A stretch of DNA of 13,268 nucleotides from Anaerolineae bacterium (GTDB lineage: Bacteria > Chloroflexota > Anaerolineae > Aggregatilineales > Phototrophicaceae), in assembly GCA_020848855.1 (NCBI GenBank), contig JADLHH010000269.1:1-13268 (forward strand). Direction: 5' to 3'. Below, in pieces: positions 1-7,077 of the stretch. The position numbers and the translations under genes were made by a program. The notes under the pieces are model-generated. The model was not told the origin of the DNA, made no database searches, and saw only the letters and a program-made list of their open reading frames with translations. Each line of letters starts with the position of its first letter. Position 1 is the stretch's first letter.

Positions 1-278
1 AGGCGATCCACGTGAGCTACGGCTTTAAGTGGCTGCGACATCTGCTCGGCGATGACGACGCCGGGCAGGAAGAACTCAAGCGGCTGACCGACGAGGCGCG
101 CGCGAAGATGGCGGAATTTGTGTTCAATCACAAGGACGATCCGGGCGTGTCGCTGGCGCCGTACTTTGACCGGTTGCACGACGTAATCGCCGGGATGGCG
201 TATGAAATCCCCGACGATGGGCTGGACATTCAGTGGGCGCCGGTCGTTGCCGACGATGAGGTTTTGTACGAGTTGTGA
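1..278 (+). CDS. C-terminal end of an unrecognised protein (5' truncated by window)
   Basis: The frame is open from the left edge (first full codon at base 3) to a TGA at 276-278, leaving about 91 residues. A GTG at 12 could serve as a start, but there is no ribosome binding site that can be judged and no in-frame stop upstream, so this is most simply the tail of a longer gene. The segment is acidic and helical-looking (GDDDAGQEELKRLTDEAR), ending in a strand-like acidic tail (VVADDEVLYEL). It has no signal peptide, membrane segment or catalytic motif that I recognise. It lies about 100 bases before a sugar TIM-barrel gene on the same strand, so a role in carbohydrate metabolism is possible but only by position. 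Confidence 0.55.
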   Translation, partial: AIHVSYGFKWLRHLLGDDDAGQEELKRLTDEARAKMAEFVFNHKDDPGVSLAPYFDRLHDVIAGMAYEIPDDGLDIQWAPVVADDEVLYEL

Positions 279-382
279 GTCGGTGTCCCAAATCCGGCTT
301 GCGAAAACGGGCAGGGCATTCGACGCCGGCGAGGTGAGTATGGTGTGTTCGGATGCCGAACTGGATCGCTGGGGAGAACAGT

Positions 383-1198
383 ATGCGGCTTGCAGTGTTT
401 CGCGCTCTGTGGGGCATGACCGGCGCGACCGAACAGCAGATTGACCGGATCGCCGAAGCGGGCTATGACGGCATCGAGGGGTTTATCGGCGCGTCGCCGC
501 TGGACGCAGCGCAGTTTCGCGCTTTGGTCGCGGGGCATGGGCTGAAGCTGATCATGGCGGGCGCGGTCGAGAGCATCGACGCGCTGGAGCCGACGCTCAA
601 GGCGCTGGCGGAGTACCAGCCGATCAAGATTGGGCTGCACAGCGGGCGCGACCACATGACCCGCGACCAGGGACGGGCGTTCTTCGAAGAAGCGCTGCGG
701 GTCGAACAGGAAATCGGCATTCCGGTTTCGCACGAGACGCACCGGGGACGGATGTTCTTCACGCCCTGGGATACGGCTTTCTACCTGCGCGAATTCCCCA
801 TGCTGAAAATTGTGGCGGACTACAGCCACTGGGTCAACGTGTGCGAGCGCCTGCCGGACGATCATCTGGATGCGCTCGACCTCGCCAACGCGCGGACGTT
901 CCATATTCACGCCCGCGTCGGCTACGAGCAAGGTCCGCAGGTTCCCGATCCGTCCGCGCCGGAGTACGCCTCGCAGCTTACCTGGCACGAAAAGCAGTGG
1001 GCGGCGATCATCCGGGCGCGGCAGGCGGCGGGCGATGCGCTGCTGACGGTCACGCCGGAATACGGACCGCCGAATTACCTGCACACGCTGCCGCACACCA
1101 ACGCCCCGGTGGCGGATCTGTGGTCGGTGTGCGTGTGGGGGATGGTGCATTTTCGGCAGCTATTCGGGGCGGTTGTACAGCCGCCCCCGGCAAGCTGA
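383..1198 (+). CDS. Sugar phosphate isomerase/epimerase-like TIM-barrel protein
   Basis: A 271-residue protein of the xylose-isomerase-like (AP endonuclease 2 superfamily) TIM-barrel fold, probably cytoplasmic and metal dependent. I chose the ATG at 383 because GGGGAG lies 6 bases upstream and the protein then opens directly with the first barrel strand (MRLAVFRALWG). An ATG at 353 adds ten residues that do not look like part of the fold. Likely metal ligands sit at the usual strand ends: Glu118 in SHETHRGR, Asp146 in VADYSHW, His176 region in FHIHARVG and Glu226 in TPEYGPP. The HETHRGR and HARVG...GPQVPDP patterns mark an uncharacterised subfamily often found with glycoside hydrolases. The substrate is unknown; isomerase, epimerase or keto-sugar lyase chemistry would all fit. 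It precedes a GH2 glycosidase by 174 bases. Confidence 0.85.
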   Translation: MRLAVFRALWGMTGATEQQIDRIAEAGYDGIEGFIGASPLDAAQFRALVAGHGLKLIMAGAVESIDALEPTLKALAEYQPIKIGLHSGRDHMTRDQGRAFFEEALRVEQEIGIPVSHETHRGRMFFTPWDTAFYLREFPMLKIVADYSHWVNVCERLPDDHLDALDLANARTFHIHARVGYEQGPQVPDPSAPEYASQLTWHEKQWAAIIRARQAAGDALLTVTPEYGPPNYLHTLPHTNAPVADLWSVCVWGMVHFRQLFGAVVQPPPAS

Positions 1199-1372
1199 CC
1201 AGTCTTTGCGGGCAAATGGCACAGAGGTTGCTATCCAGGTAATGGAAACATCGGGGCGGCTGTAGATGCCGCTTCAGCACAAAAGATGCAACTGGCGATG
1301 CAAGGCGTGGGGTAGAAGCAGTCATGAACCGTAGGGGCGTTCAGCGGAGCGCCCCTGCTTCATTATGAGGTT
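1199..1372. other. Intergenic stretch between TIM-barrel gene and GH2 gene
   Basis: There is no open frame worth reporting. The only clear structure is the palindromic element at 1333-1356 just before the GH2 start. I see no convincing -35/-10 pair, so the GH2 gene may be read from an upstream promoter. Confidence 0.5.
1333..1356. repeat. Short palindromic element (AGGGGCG / CGCCCCT hairpin)
   Basis: Perfect 7-bp arms AGGGGCG (1333-1339) and CGCCCCT (1350-1356) flank a 10-base spacer. No T-run follows, so it is a poor intrinsic terminator. GTAGGGGCG...CGCCCCT palindromes resemble short dispersed intergenic repeats (REP-like) that I recall from Chloroflexota and cyanobacteria. Only one copy lies in the window, so repeat status is inferred. 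Confidence 0.4.
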
Positions 1373-3982
1373 ATGATGCACGAAAACGAACGGGCGGAAA
1401 TATTGTCCCTGAACGGGACGTGGCAGATCGAAATTGGTGGCGCGGTGGGCGAAATTCGCGTGCCTGGCGCGTGGGAAGCGCAGGGCTATGACGGCAGGGC
1501 GGGGGTGAACGAGCCGGTCATCTACCGTTGCTCGTTCGTCGTGCCCGCTGAATGGGCGGGCGCAGAAATGATGCTGCGCTTCGGGGCGATCAGCTACTAC
1601 GCCGAGGTGATCGTCAACGGCGTGCCAGTGGGGGCGCACGAGGGCTTATGGACGCCGTTCGAGTGCGACGTGACGCAGGCGATTAAGATTGGCGAAACGA
1701 ATCAACTCGAAGTGCGTGTTGTCAAGCCGGGGCGCGCCGGGGATCGCTTCCCGTACCGCGACGTACTGGTTGGCTTCCTGCCGTATGTGTTCGATACCTT
1801 CGGCGGTATCTGGCAGGATGTGACGCTGGTGGTGCACCGTGCGGGTGGATTCTCCGGTGTGGCTGTACTGCCGGATGCCGACAGCGGAACGGTAGAAATC
1901 CGGTGGCAGCCTTCTCAGGATGGCAACGTAGTGGCAACGATTACAGAAGCGGGCGGAACAACAGTCGCTCAGTCGCGGATATCAGGATCGAAACAGGTGA
2001 CCCTTCGAGTCGATGCGCCCCAGCGCTGGTCGCCCGAAACGCCATCGCTGTATACGCTGACCTTGCAGATTGAACGAGGCGACGAGGTGGTTGCCGAGAC
2101 GACGCGGCGCTTCGGCTTTCGCAAACTGGAAGCCGACGGCGCGCGCCTGCGCCTGAACGGCGAGCCAAGCCACTTGCGCGGCGTGCTCAGTTGGGGCTGG
2201 GATCCCAAGACGCTCGCGCCGATGCCGACCGACGACGAAGTGCGCGACGAATTCCGGCGCGTGCGCGCAATGGGCTTCAACCTGGTCAAGCTGTGCCTGT
2301 TCGTGCCGTCGGAGAACGTGTTCCGCATCGCCGACGAGGAAGGGATGCTGCTGTGGCTCGAACTGCCGCTGTGGCTGCCGAACCTGAACGACCACCTGCG
2401 CGAGCAGGCGCGAATAGAATACGCCGACATCATGGCGTGGGTGCATCACCATCCGTCGGCGGTGATCTACAGCCTCGGCTGCGAGCTGGGCGCGGACATG
2501 GCAGACGCGGCGCTGCTGGATGCGCTGAATGCGACGGTGCGCGGCATGACCCGCGACTGTCTGGTGTGCGACAACAGTGGGTCGGGCGAAGCCTACGCCG
2601 GGCTGAGCTTCGACTACGCCGATTTCAACGATTACCACTTCTACGCCGACCTGCATTATTTCGTGCCGCTGCTTGATCTGTTCCGGCGCGACTGGCGTCC
2701 GGCGCGCCCGCTGATCTTCGGCGAATTCTGCGACGCCGACGATTACCGCGACCCGGCGGCGCTGGAAAACGGGCAGCAGGCGGCGTGGCGCGATTACGAA
2801 GGCATCGAGGGGAATGTCAGCCGCTGGGCGTATATCGAGCAGGAGCAGCGGATGGCGAAAAACGCGTTGCCATTCAGCGACGCGCAAATCGCCAGTATTT
2901 CGCGTCGTCAATCGCTGGTGGTGCGCAAGACCATTCTGGAGCGCACGCGGCTGCGGAACGACATCGGCGGTTACGTGCTGACCGGGCTACGCGACACGCC
3001 GATCAGCACGTCGGGCGTGTTCGACGACAACGGGCGCGCCAAATGGGAGCCGGAGGCGTTCCGCGCCTTCAACGATGACGCGGTGCTGCTGCTGGAGCAG
3101 GGGCGCGCTCGCCGCTGGATGCACGGCGGCGACCGTCCGTACCCCGGCGACCTGTTCAATCATCGTTCCGGCGCGGCGGCGAGCTTCCGCGTGGTGCTGG
3201 CGCACGCGCGGCGCGAATTTGCTGCCGGTGAACTGGTTTGGCGGCTGGTCGCGCCGAATGGCGACGCGCAGGGCGGCACGATTACGCGCGGCAAAGCGCT
3301 GCGGGTTTCGCCTGTCGAGGTTGCGCGGATCGAATTCACCGTGCCGGATGTGGCGCGCGCCGAACAGTGGGCGCTGGAAGTCGAACTCGACGGCGCGGTT
3401 CGCAACCGCTGGGCGCTGTGGTTCTATCCGAAGCTGCCGCCCCTCGAAACGCCGGTGTACGACCCGGCGGGTGTGTTGGACGACCTGAGCAGTCTCCCGA
3501 CGGCTGATCTGTCGCGCGACGAAGCCGTGATCGCCGGGGTGTTTACGCCGGAACTGGAACACTACCTGCGAGCAGGCGGCAGGGCGGTGCTGATCCAGCC
3601 CGGCGCGGGCGCGCTGCCGACGCAGCCCGTCCCGTTCTGGCGCGAGTCGATCAAGCTGCTGTACGACCATCCGGTGATGAACGCCATGCCGCACGCCGGT
3701 TACGCCGATTTGCAGTTCTATCACGTGGCGACCGACCACGCTTTCGACGCGGCGGCGTTCGCCGACATGGAAGTCACCCCGGTGATGCGGCGGCTCGACG
3801 CGCGGCTGTTCACGCTGCTGGATTACGTCGTTGACGTTCGGCTCGGCGCGGGCAGGCTGCTGGCGACGACGCTGCGGCTGCTGGGCGGGGCGGGCGATCA
3901 GGCGTGGGGGCTGGACGGCAACGTCGCCGGTGAGTACCTGCTTCACCAGATGATTCGAGCGCTGGCGTCGCACGTCAATTGA
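1373..3982 (+). CDS. Glycoside hydrolase family 2 protein (beta-galactosidase/glucuronidase-like) with an altered acid/base motif
   Basis: An 869-residue GH2 glycosidase with no signal peptide, so probably cytosolic. Order of parts: jelly-roll sugar-binding domain (about 11-160, opening with LSLNGTWQIE), immunoglobulin-like domain (about 165-250), TIM barrel (about 255-560), a second beta-sandwich (about 600-690) and a Rossmann-like C-terminal region (about 715-869, DEAVIAGVFTPELEHYLRAG) resembling the GATase-like modules of some beta-galactosidases. The acid/base Glu is E371 in VIYSLGCELG and the nucleophile is E451 in RPLIFGEFCD, 80 residues apart as expected. The Asn that normally precedes the acid/base Glu is Cys370. 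Tandem ATGs occur at 1373 and 1376; the second is better spaced from TGAGG at 1366-1370. Substrate cannot be read from sequence; beta-galactoside, beta-glucuronide and beta-mannoside are all possible. Neighbouring sugar isomerases and an oxidoreductase suggest plant or microbial glycan use. Confidence 0.88.
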   Translation: MMHENERAEILSLNGTWQIEIGGAVGEIRVPGAWEAQGYDGRAGVNEPVIYRCSFVVPAEWAGAEMMLRFGAISYYAEVIVNGVPVGAHEGLWTPFECDVTQAIKIGETNQLEVRVVKPGRAGDRFPYRDVLVGFLPYVFDTFGGIWQDVTLVVHRAGGFSGVAVLPDADSGTVEIRWQPSQDGNVVATITEAGGTTVAQSRISGSKQVTLRVDAPQRWSPETPSLYTLTLQIERGDEVVAETTRRFGFRKLEADGARLRLNGEPSHLRGVLSWGWDPKTLAPMPTDDEVRDEFRRVRAMGFNLVKLCLFVPSENVFRIADEEGMLLWLELPLWLPNLNDHLREQARIEYADIMAWVHHHPSAVIYSLGCELGADMADAALLDALNATVRGMTRDCLVCDNSGSGEAYAGLSFDYADFNDYHFYADLHYFVPLLDLFRRDWRPARPLIFGEFCDADDYRDPAALENGQQAAWRDYEGIEGNVSRWAYIEQEQRMAKNALPFSDAQIASISRRQSLVVRKTILERTRLRNDIGGYVLTGLRDTPISTSGVFDDNGRAKWEPEAFRAFNDDAVLLLEQGRARRWMHGGDRPYPGDLFNHRSGAAASFRVVLAHARREFAAGELVWRLVAPNGDAQGGTITRGKALRVSPVEVARIEFTVPDVARAEQWALEVELDGAVRNRWALWFYPKLPPLETPVYDPAGVLDDLSSLPTADLSRDEAVIAGVFTPELEHYLRAGGRAVLIQPGAGALPTQPVPFWRESIKLLYDHPVMNAMPHAGYADLQFYHVATDHAFDAAAFADMEVTPVMRRLDARLFTLLDYVVDVRLGAGRLLATTLRLLGGAGDQAWGLDGNVAGEYLLHQMIRALASHVN

Positions 3983-4007
3983 AGTTACTGTATTGTGAGG
4001 CTAAGAT
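3979..4007 (+). promoter_or_regulatory. Candidate sigma70-type promoter before the second TIM-barrel gene
   Basis: TTGAAG (3979-3984) and TAAGAT (4002-4007) are separated by 17 bases, each matching four of six consensus positions. The -35 overlaps the GH2 stop codon. It would let the 4073-5921 gene pair be transcribed without the GH2 gene. Confidence 0.3.
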
Positions 4008-4072
4008 CGAGGTAGTTTGGACTTTCGACGCGTGCCCGACTGGGATACGCACATTACCCCTGGGAATAGATT

Positions 4073-4816
4073 ATGGCAAAACCGATTGCAGTACAGCTTT
4101 ATTCCGTTCGGGAAGCGCTCGCGCAGGACACCGAGGGCGTGATTCGCAAGATTGCTTCGTTCGGCTATCAGGGTGTCGAGCCGTTCGGCGGTGTGAACGC
4201 GCAGGCGGTTGCCGACCTGTGTGGCGAGCTGGGTCTGAAAATTCCCAGCACGCACATCGGGCTGCCGCTGGGCGAGAAGCGTGACGAGATGCTGAACTTC
4301 GTGCGGATTCTGGGCTGCCAATACCTGGTTGTCCCGTGGATTGCGCCCGACGAATTCAAGACGGTCGAAAGCACGATTGCCGTGTGCAACCGCCTGAATG
4401 AAGCCAACCAGGTCGCGCGCGATGCCGGGCTGACGCTGGTGTATCACAACCACTGGTTCGAATTCGAGCCGCTGGGCGACACGCGCCCCTACAAGGTGAT
4501 GGCGGAACATCTCGACCCGACGATTGCGTTCGAGATTGACACCTACTGGGCGCAGGTTAGCGGCTGCGATCCGGTCGCGGTCATTGACGAACTGGGCACG
4601 CGCGTGCCCCTGCTGCACATCAAGGACGGTCCTGCCGATGGCAGGGAATCGCCGATGGTGGCGGTCGGCGAAGGCGTGATGGATGTCCCGGCGATTGTCG
4701 CGGCGGGCAAGCACGCCGAATGGCTGATCGTCGAGCTGGATCGCTGCGCGACCGACATGCTGGAAGCAGTGCGGACGAGCTACGGCAATCTGGAGCAGAT
4801 CGCCCGTGGAAACTAA
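4073..4816 (+). CDS. Sugar phosphate isomerase/epimerase (xylose isomerase-like TIM barrel)
   Basis: A 247-residue TIM-barrel protein of the IolE/hydroxypyruvate-isomerase-like group, cytoplasmic and probably metal dependent. It opens with the family's typical first strand ([10 protein letters not shown]). Likely metal and substrate residues are His125 and His127 in YHNHWFEF, Glu154 and Asp156 in FEIDTYWA, His182 in LLHIKDG and Glu221 in IVELD, plus the VGEG loop near 198-201. The length is slightly short for the group (usually 250-290) but all the expected motifs are present. The start ATG at 4073 follows GGGAA with 7 bases between. The gene ends one base before the Gfo/Idh/MocA gene, so the two are almost surely co-transcribed and likely act on one sugar. 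Proteins of this kind are known as isomerases, epimerases and, in some systems, 3-keto-glycoside lyases; the exact reaction is not readable here. Confidence 0.88.
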   Translation: MAKPIAVQLYSVREALAQDTEGVIRKIASFGYQGVEPFGGVNAQAVADLCGELGLKIPSTHIGLPLGEKRDEMLNFVRILGCQYLVVPWIAPDEFKTVESTIAVCNRLNEANQVARDAGLTLVYHNHWFEFEPLGDTRPYKVMAEHLDPTIAFEIDTYWAQVSGCDPVAVIDELGTRVPLLHIKDGPADGRESPMVAVGEGVMDVPAIVAAGKHAEWLIVELDRCATDMLEAVRTSYGNLEQIARGN

Positions 4817-4817
4817 G

Positions 4818-5921
4818 ATGCGTGTCGGCATTATCGGGTGCGGCAACATTTTCCCGGCGTATGTGAAGGGCTGCCGTGCGTTCAAGATTCTGGAAGTCGT
4901 CGCCTGCGCCGACCTACTGCCGGAACGCGCCGGGGAACGGGCGAAGGAATTCGATATTCCGAAAGCACTGTCGGTCGAAGGACTGCTGAGCGACCCGGAA
5001 ATCGACGTGGTGATCAACCTGACCGTGCCGGTGGCGCACGCCGAAATCAGCCGGGCGATTCTGGCAGCCGGGAAGCACGTCCACAGCGAGAAGCCGCTGG
5101 CGATCACCCGCGAGGATGGCAGGTCGATCCTCGACGCCGCCGGCGAATGCGGGCTGCGCGTCGGCTGCGCGCCGGATACATTCCTCGGCGGCGGCTTGCA
5201 GACCTGCCGCAAGCTGATCGACGACGGGGTGATCGGCGTGCCGGTAGCGGCGACGGCGTTCATGGCGTCGCATGGTCCCGAAGCGTGGCACCCGAACCCG
5301 GACTTCTTCTACAAGCTCGGCGGCGGCCCGCTGCTGGACATGGGTCCCTATTACCTCACGGCGCTGGTTCACCTGCTCGGTCCGGTTCGTCGGGTGAGCG
5401 GCTCGGCGCGTATTTCGTTCCCGGAGCGAATCGCCACCAGCGAGGCGCTGAACGGGCACCGGATCGCCGTCGAAGTGCCGACCCACGTCGCGGGGGTGCT
5501 CGACTTCGGCAGCGGGGCGGTGGCGACCATCCTGACGAGCTTCGACGTGTGGGCGCACAACCTGCCGCGTATCGCAGTCTACGGTTCGGAAGGGACGCTG
5601 AGCGTGCCCGACCCGAACACGTTCGGCGGTCCGGTCAGGCTGCGGCTGGGCGGCGAAAGCGAGTGGCGGGAAGTCGCGCTAACGCACAGCGCCGATGTGG
5701 GGCGCGGGATCGGCGTGGCAGACCTGGCATATGGCTCGGTGTACGGACGCCCGCACCGCGCCAGCGGCGAACTCGCGTATCACGTGCTTGACCTGATGCA
5801 CGCGCTGATCGACTCGTCGGCTGCCGAACGGCATATCCTCATTGAGAGCACGTGCGCCCAGCCCGCGCCGCTGCCGGTCGGTTTGCCGGTGGGCGAACTG
5901 GACGCTTCGCTGGCTTCATGA
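4818..5921 (+). CDS. Gfo/Idh/MocA family NAD(P)-dependent oxidoreductase
   Basis: A 367-residue dehydrogenase, probably oxidising or reducing a sugar or cyclitol hydroxyl. The N-terminal Rossmann domain (1-120) opens with RVGIIGCGN, matching the GxGxxx dinucleotide-binding loop. EKPLAIT (Glu91-Lys92-Pro93) carries the family's catalytic Lys. The C-terminal half (about 125-350) is the alpha/beta dimerisation domain. In the [13 protein letters not shown] segment Asp174 is kept, but the classical catalytic His four residues on is Tyr178; this DMGPYY variant recurs in a recognisable subfamily, so it is probably functional. I prefer the ATG at 4818, one base after the preceding stop. A GTG at 4806 would add four residues and overlap the upstream gene; GGAG near 4792 could serve it. 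Pairing with a TIM-barrel isomerase is a common arrangement in inositol and keto-sugar pathways. Confidence 0.9.
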   Translation: MRVGIIGCGNIFPAYVKGCRAFKILEVVACADLLPERAGERAKEFDIPKALSVEGLLSDPEIDVVINLTVPVAHAEISRAILAAGKHVHSEKPLAITREDGRSILDAAGECGLRVGCAPDTFLGGGLQTCRKLIDDGVIGVPVAATAFMASHGPEAWHPNPDFFYKLGGGPLLDMGPYYLTALVHLLGPVRRVSGSARISFPERIATSEALNGHRIAVEVPTHVAGVLDFGSGAVATILTSFDVWAHNLPRIAVYGSEGTLSVPDPNTFGGPVRLRLGGESEWREVALTHSADVGRGIGVADLAYGSVYGRPHRASGELAYHVLDLMHALIDSSAAERHILIESTCAQPAPLPVGLPVGELDASLAS

Positions 5922-5966
5922 CTGCGGGGGTCGGGCGGGTGCGAACTGCCCCGTATCCAACCCTTT

Positions 5967-5978
5967 TTGTCTAGACAA
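5967..5978. promoter_or_regulatory. Perfect palindromic operator TTGTCTAGACAA (GntR/HutC-type candidate)
   Basis: TTGTCTAGACAA equals its own reverse complement over all 12 bases. The GTCTAGAC core is shared with known GntR/HutC-subfamily sites (DasR- and NagR-type operators contain GGTCTAGACC). A 10-of-12 match recurs at 10024-10035 inside another candidate promoter, which argues against chance. It sits about 90 bases upstream of the -10 at 6069, so control could be at a distance or act on a promoter I did not resolve. No regulator gene lies in the window. Confidence 0.55.
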
Positions 5979-6068
5979 CACGACTAAGAGCTTAAGCCCC
6001 GATTAGACGAACACGGGCGTAATTGTGCGGAAATGTGCAACTTAATTTCTGGCAGCGTATGTTCGTAT

Positions 6069-6074
6069 TATAAT
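6069..6074 (+). promoter_or_regulatory. -10 box TATAAT of the DJ-1 gene promoter
   Basis: A consensus TATAAT lies 94 bases before the ATG at 6168. The -35 at 17-base spacing is TTTCTG (6046-6051), a poor match, and there is no TGn extension. A good -10 with a weak -35 suggests help from an activator. Confidence 0.5.
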
Positions 6075-6113
6075 CGGGTTGAGCTACGATAAATACAACT
6101 CGCATTTCGACGC

Positions 6114-6130
6114 GCCATGTCGCACATGGC
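6114..6130. promoter_or_regulatory. Leader dyad GCCATGT-CGC-ACATGGC
   Basis: Perfect 7-bp arms surround a 3-base centre, about 35-50 bases after the presumed transcription start. ATTTGTTT follows at 6131-6138. It could be a short attenuator hairpin or a protein-binding dyad downstream of the promoter; the sequence does not decide. Confidence 0.4.
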
Positions 6131-6167
6131 ATTTGTTTAGCGCGCAATCTCAGGAGATGTAGACCAG

Positions 6168-6995
6168 ATGTCCAAGCGAAAGATTCTCGTCACGCTGTCC
6201 GAGTACGGCTACTGGGGCGAGGAATTGATTGGTCCGCTCGACGTTATGATCGAGCAAGGATGGGAATACACGTTTGTCACGCCGCGCGGGCGCAAGCCGC
6301 CGGCGCTGCCGCCGAGCATGGAAGTCGGCTTCTACGATCCGCCGCTTCACAAAGTCGTCACCGACGAATACTACGCCAGGCGGACGAAGGAAGTCCATGA
6401 ATCCGACCTGCTGGCGAACCCGGTGAACCTGGAAGCGTGGTTCCCGGAGCGCCCCTATTTCAACGGACCCAACTACGGGCACGATCTCGAAGCATACTAT
6501 AACGCCCGCGACAAAGCCTGGAAAGACCTGGAGCAGTACGACGCGCTGGTGATGCCGGGCGGCAGCGGTCCGATGATCGACATCAACAACAACCTGCGCA
6601 TCCACGACCTGATCCTCGGCTTTGTCAAGCAGGACAAGCTGGTGGCGGCGGAATGCTACTGCGTGACGGCGCTCGCCTTCGCGCGCGAGCTTGAAGGGCG
6701 CAAGAGCATTATCGCCGGCAAGCACGTCACCGGGCACGCGGTCGAATACGACTGGAAAGAGGGCACGGGCGTCATGGGCATCAACGCCGACTTCCGCTGG
6801 CCGTTCTACCCGCTGGAATACATCCTGCGCGATGCGACCCAGCCGGGCGGGCAGTATCATGGAGGCGTCGGGCGCACGATTTCGACGATTCTCGACTATC
6901 CGTTCCTGACCGGGCGTTCGACGCAGGACTCGCGTCTGGTTGGCGACCTGCTGGTCGAAGTTCTGGACAACGGTCTGCGCCGCTACGGATGGTAA
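6168..6995 (+). CDS. DJ-1/PfpI family protein, long form
   Basis: A 275-residue protein of the DJ-1/PfpI (class I glutamine amidotransferase-like) superfamily, cytoplasmic. Visible landmarks are an N-terminal Glu-rich turn (GYWGEELIGPLDVM, residues 14-27), the strand and loop LVMPGGSGPM (127-136) and the nucleophile elbow VAAECYCVTALAFA (158-171), in which Cys163 aligns with the catalytic Cys. The residues after the Cys are Tyr-Cys-Val where relatives have His-Gly-Pro, so this is a divergent elbow. At 275 residues it resembles Hsp31-like members rather than the roughly 190-residue core; an insert lies at about 45-120. AGGAG lies about 11 bases before the ATG, rather far but the best site. Members are proteases, hydratases, glyoxalases or deglycases; the activity here is unknown. 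It is the first gene of region 3 and is followed by a strong terminator. Confidence 0.82.
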   Translation: MSKRKILVTLSEYGYWGEELIGPLDVMIEQGWEYTFVTPRGRKPPALPPSMEVGFYDPPLHKVVTDEYYARRTKEVHESDLLANPVNLEAWFPERPYFNGPNYGHDLEAYYNARDKAWKDLEQYDALVMPGGSGPMIDINNNLRIHDLILGFVKQDKLVAAECYCVTALAFARELEGRKSIIAGKHVTGHAVEYDWKEGTGVMGINADFRWPFYPLEYILRDATQPGGQYHGGVGRTISTILDYPFLTGRSTQDSRLVGDLLVEVLDNGLRRYGW

Positions 6996-7009
6996 GCTGC
7001 TAACGGCAA

Positions 7010-7042
7010 AACTCGGTCAACCAAGATTCGGTTGACCGAGTT
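7010..7042 (+). terminator. Strong intrinsic terminator after the first DJ-1 gene
   Basis: Perfect 13-bp arms AACTCGGTCAACC (7010-7022) and GGTTGACCGAGTT (7030-7042) enclose a 7-base loop, followed by GTTTTCG. It begins 15 bases after the DJ-1 stop and ends 35 bases before the next start. No promoter is obvious between it and the ThDP gene, so read-through may set the level of that gene. Confidence 0.85.
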
Positions 7043-7077
7043 GTTTTCGCCCGTCAATGAAGGGACAAGTGCAAACT

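Larger units (their letters stand above)
5922..6167 (+). promoter_or_regulatory. Regulatory intergenic region before the DJ-1/ThDP cluster
   Basis: This 246-base gap holds the main visible promoter of the downstream cluster. It contains a perfect 12-bp palindrome (5967-5978), a small GCTTAAGC palindrome (5990-5997), a half-site-like TAGAC (6004-6008), a consensus -10 (6069-6074) and a leader dyad (6114-6130). The stretch is more AT-rich than the genes either side, as expected for a promoter. No terminator with a T-run is obvious after the oxidoreductase stop. Confidence 0.6.

Noticed and set aside
2987..3973. 328-codon minus-strand open frame, with 230-1150 and 1982-2911 similar
   Set aside because: All lie opposite well-supported enzymes and have Arg/Gln/His-rich low-motif translations typical of shadows.
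4001..5263. 420-codon open frame on the minus strand
   Set aside because: Covers the TIM-barrel and Gfo/Idh/MocA genes in antisense; no motifs and composition of a shadow frame.
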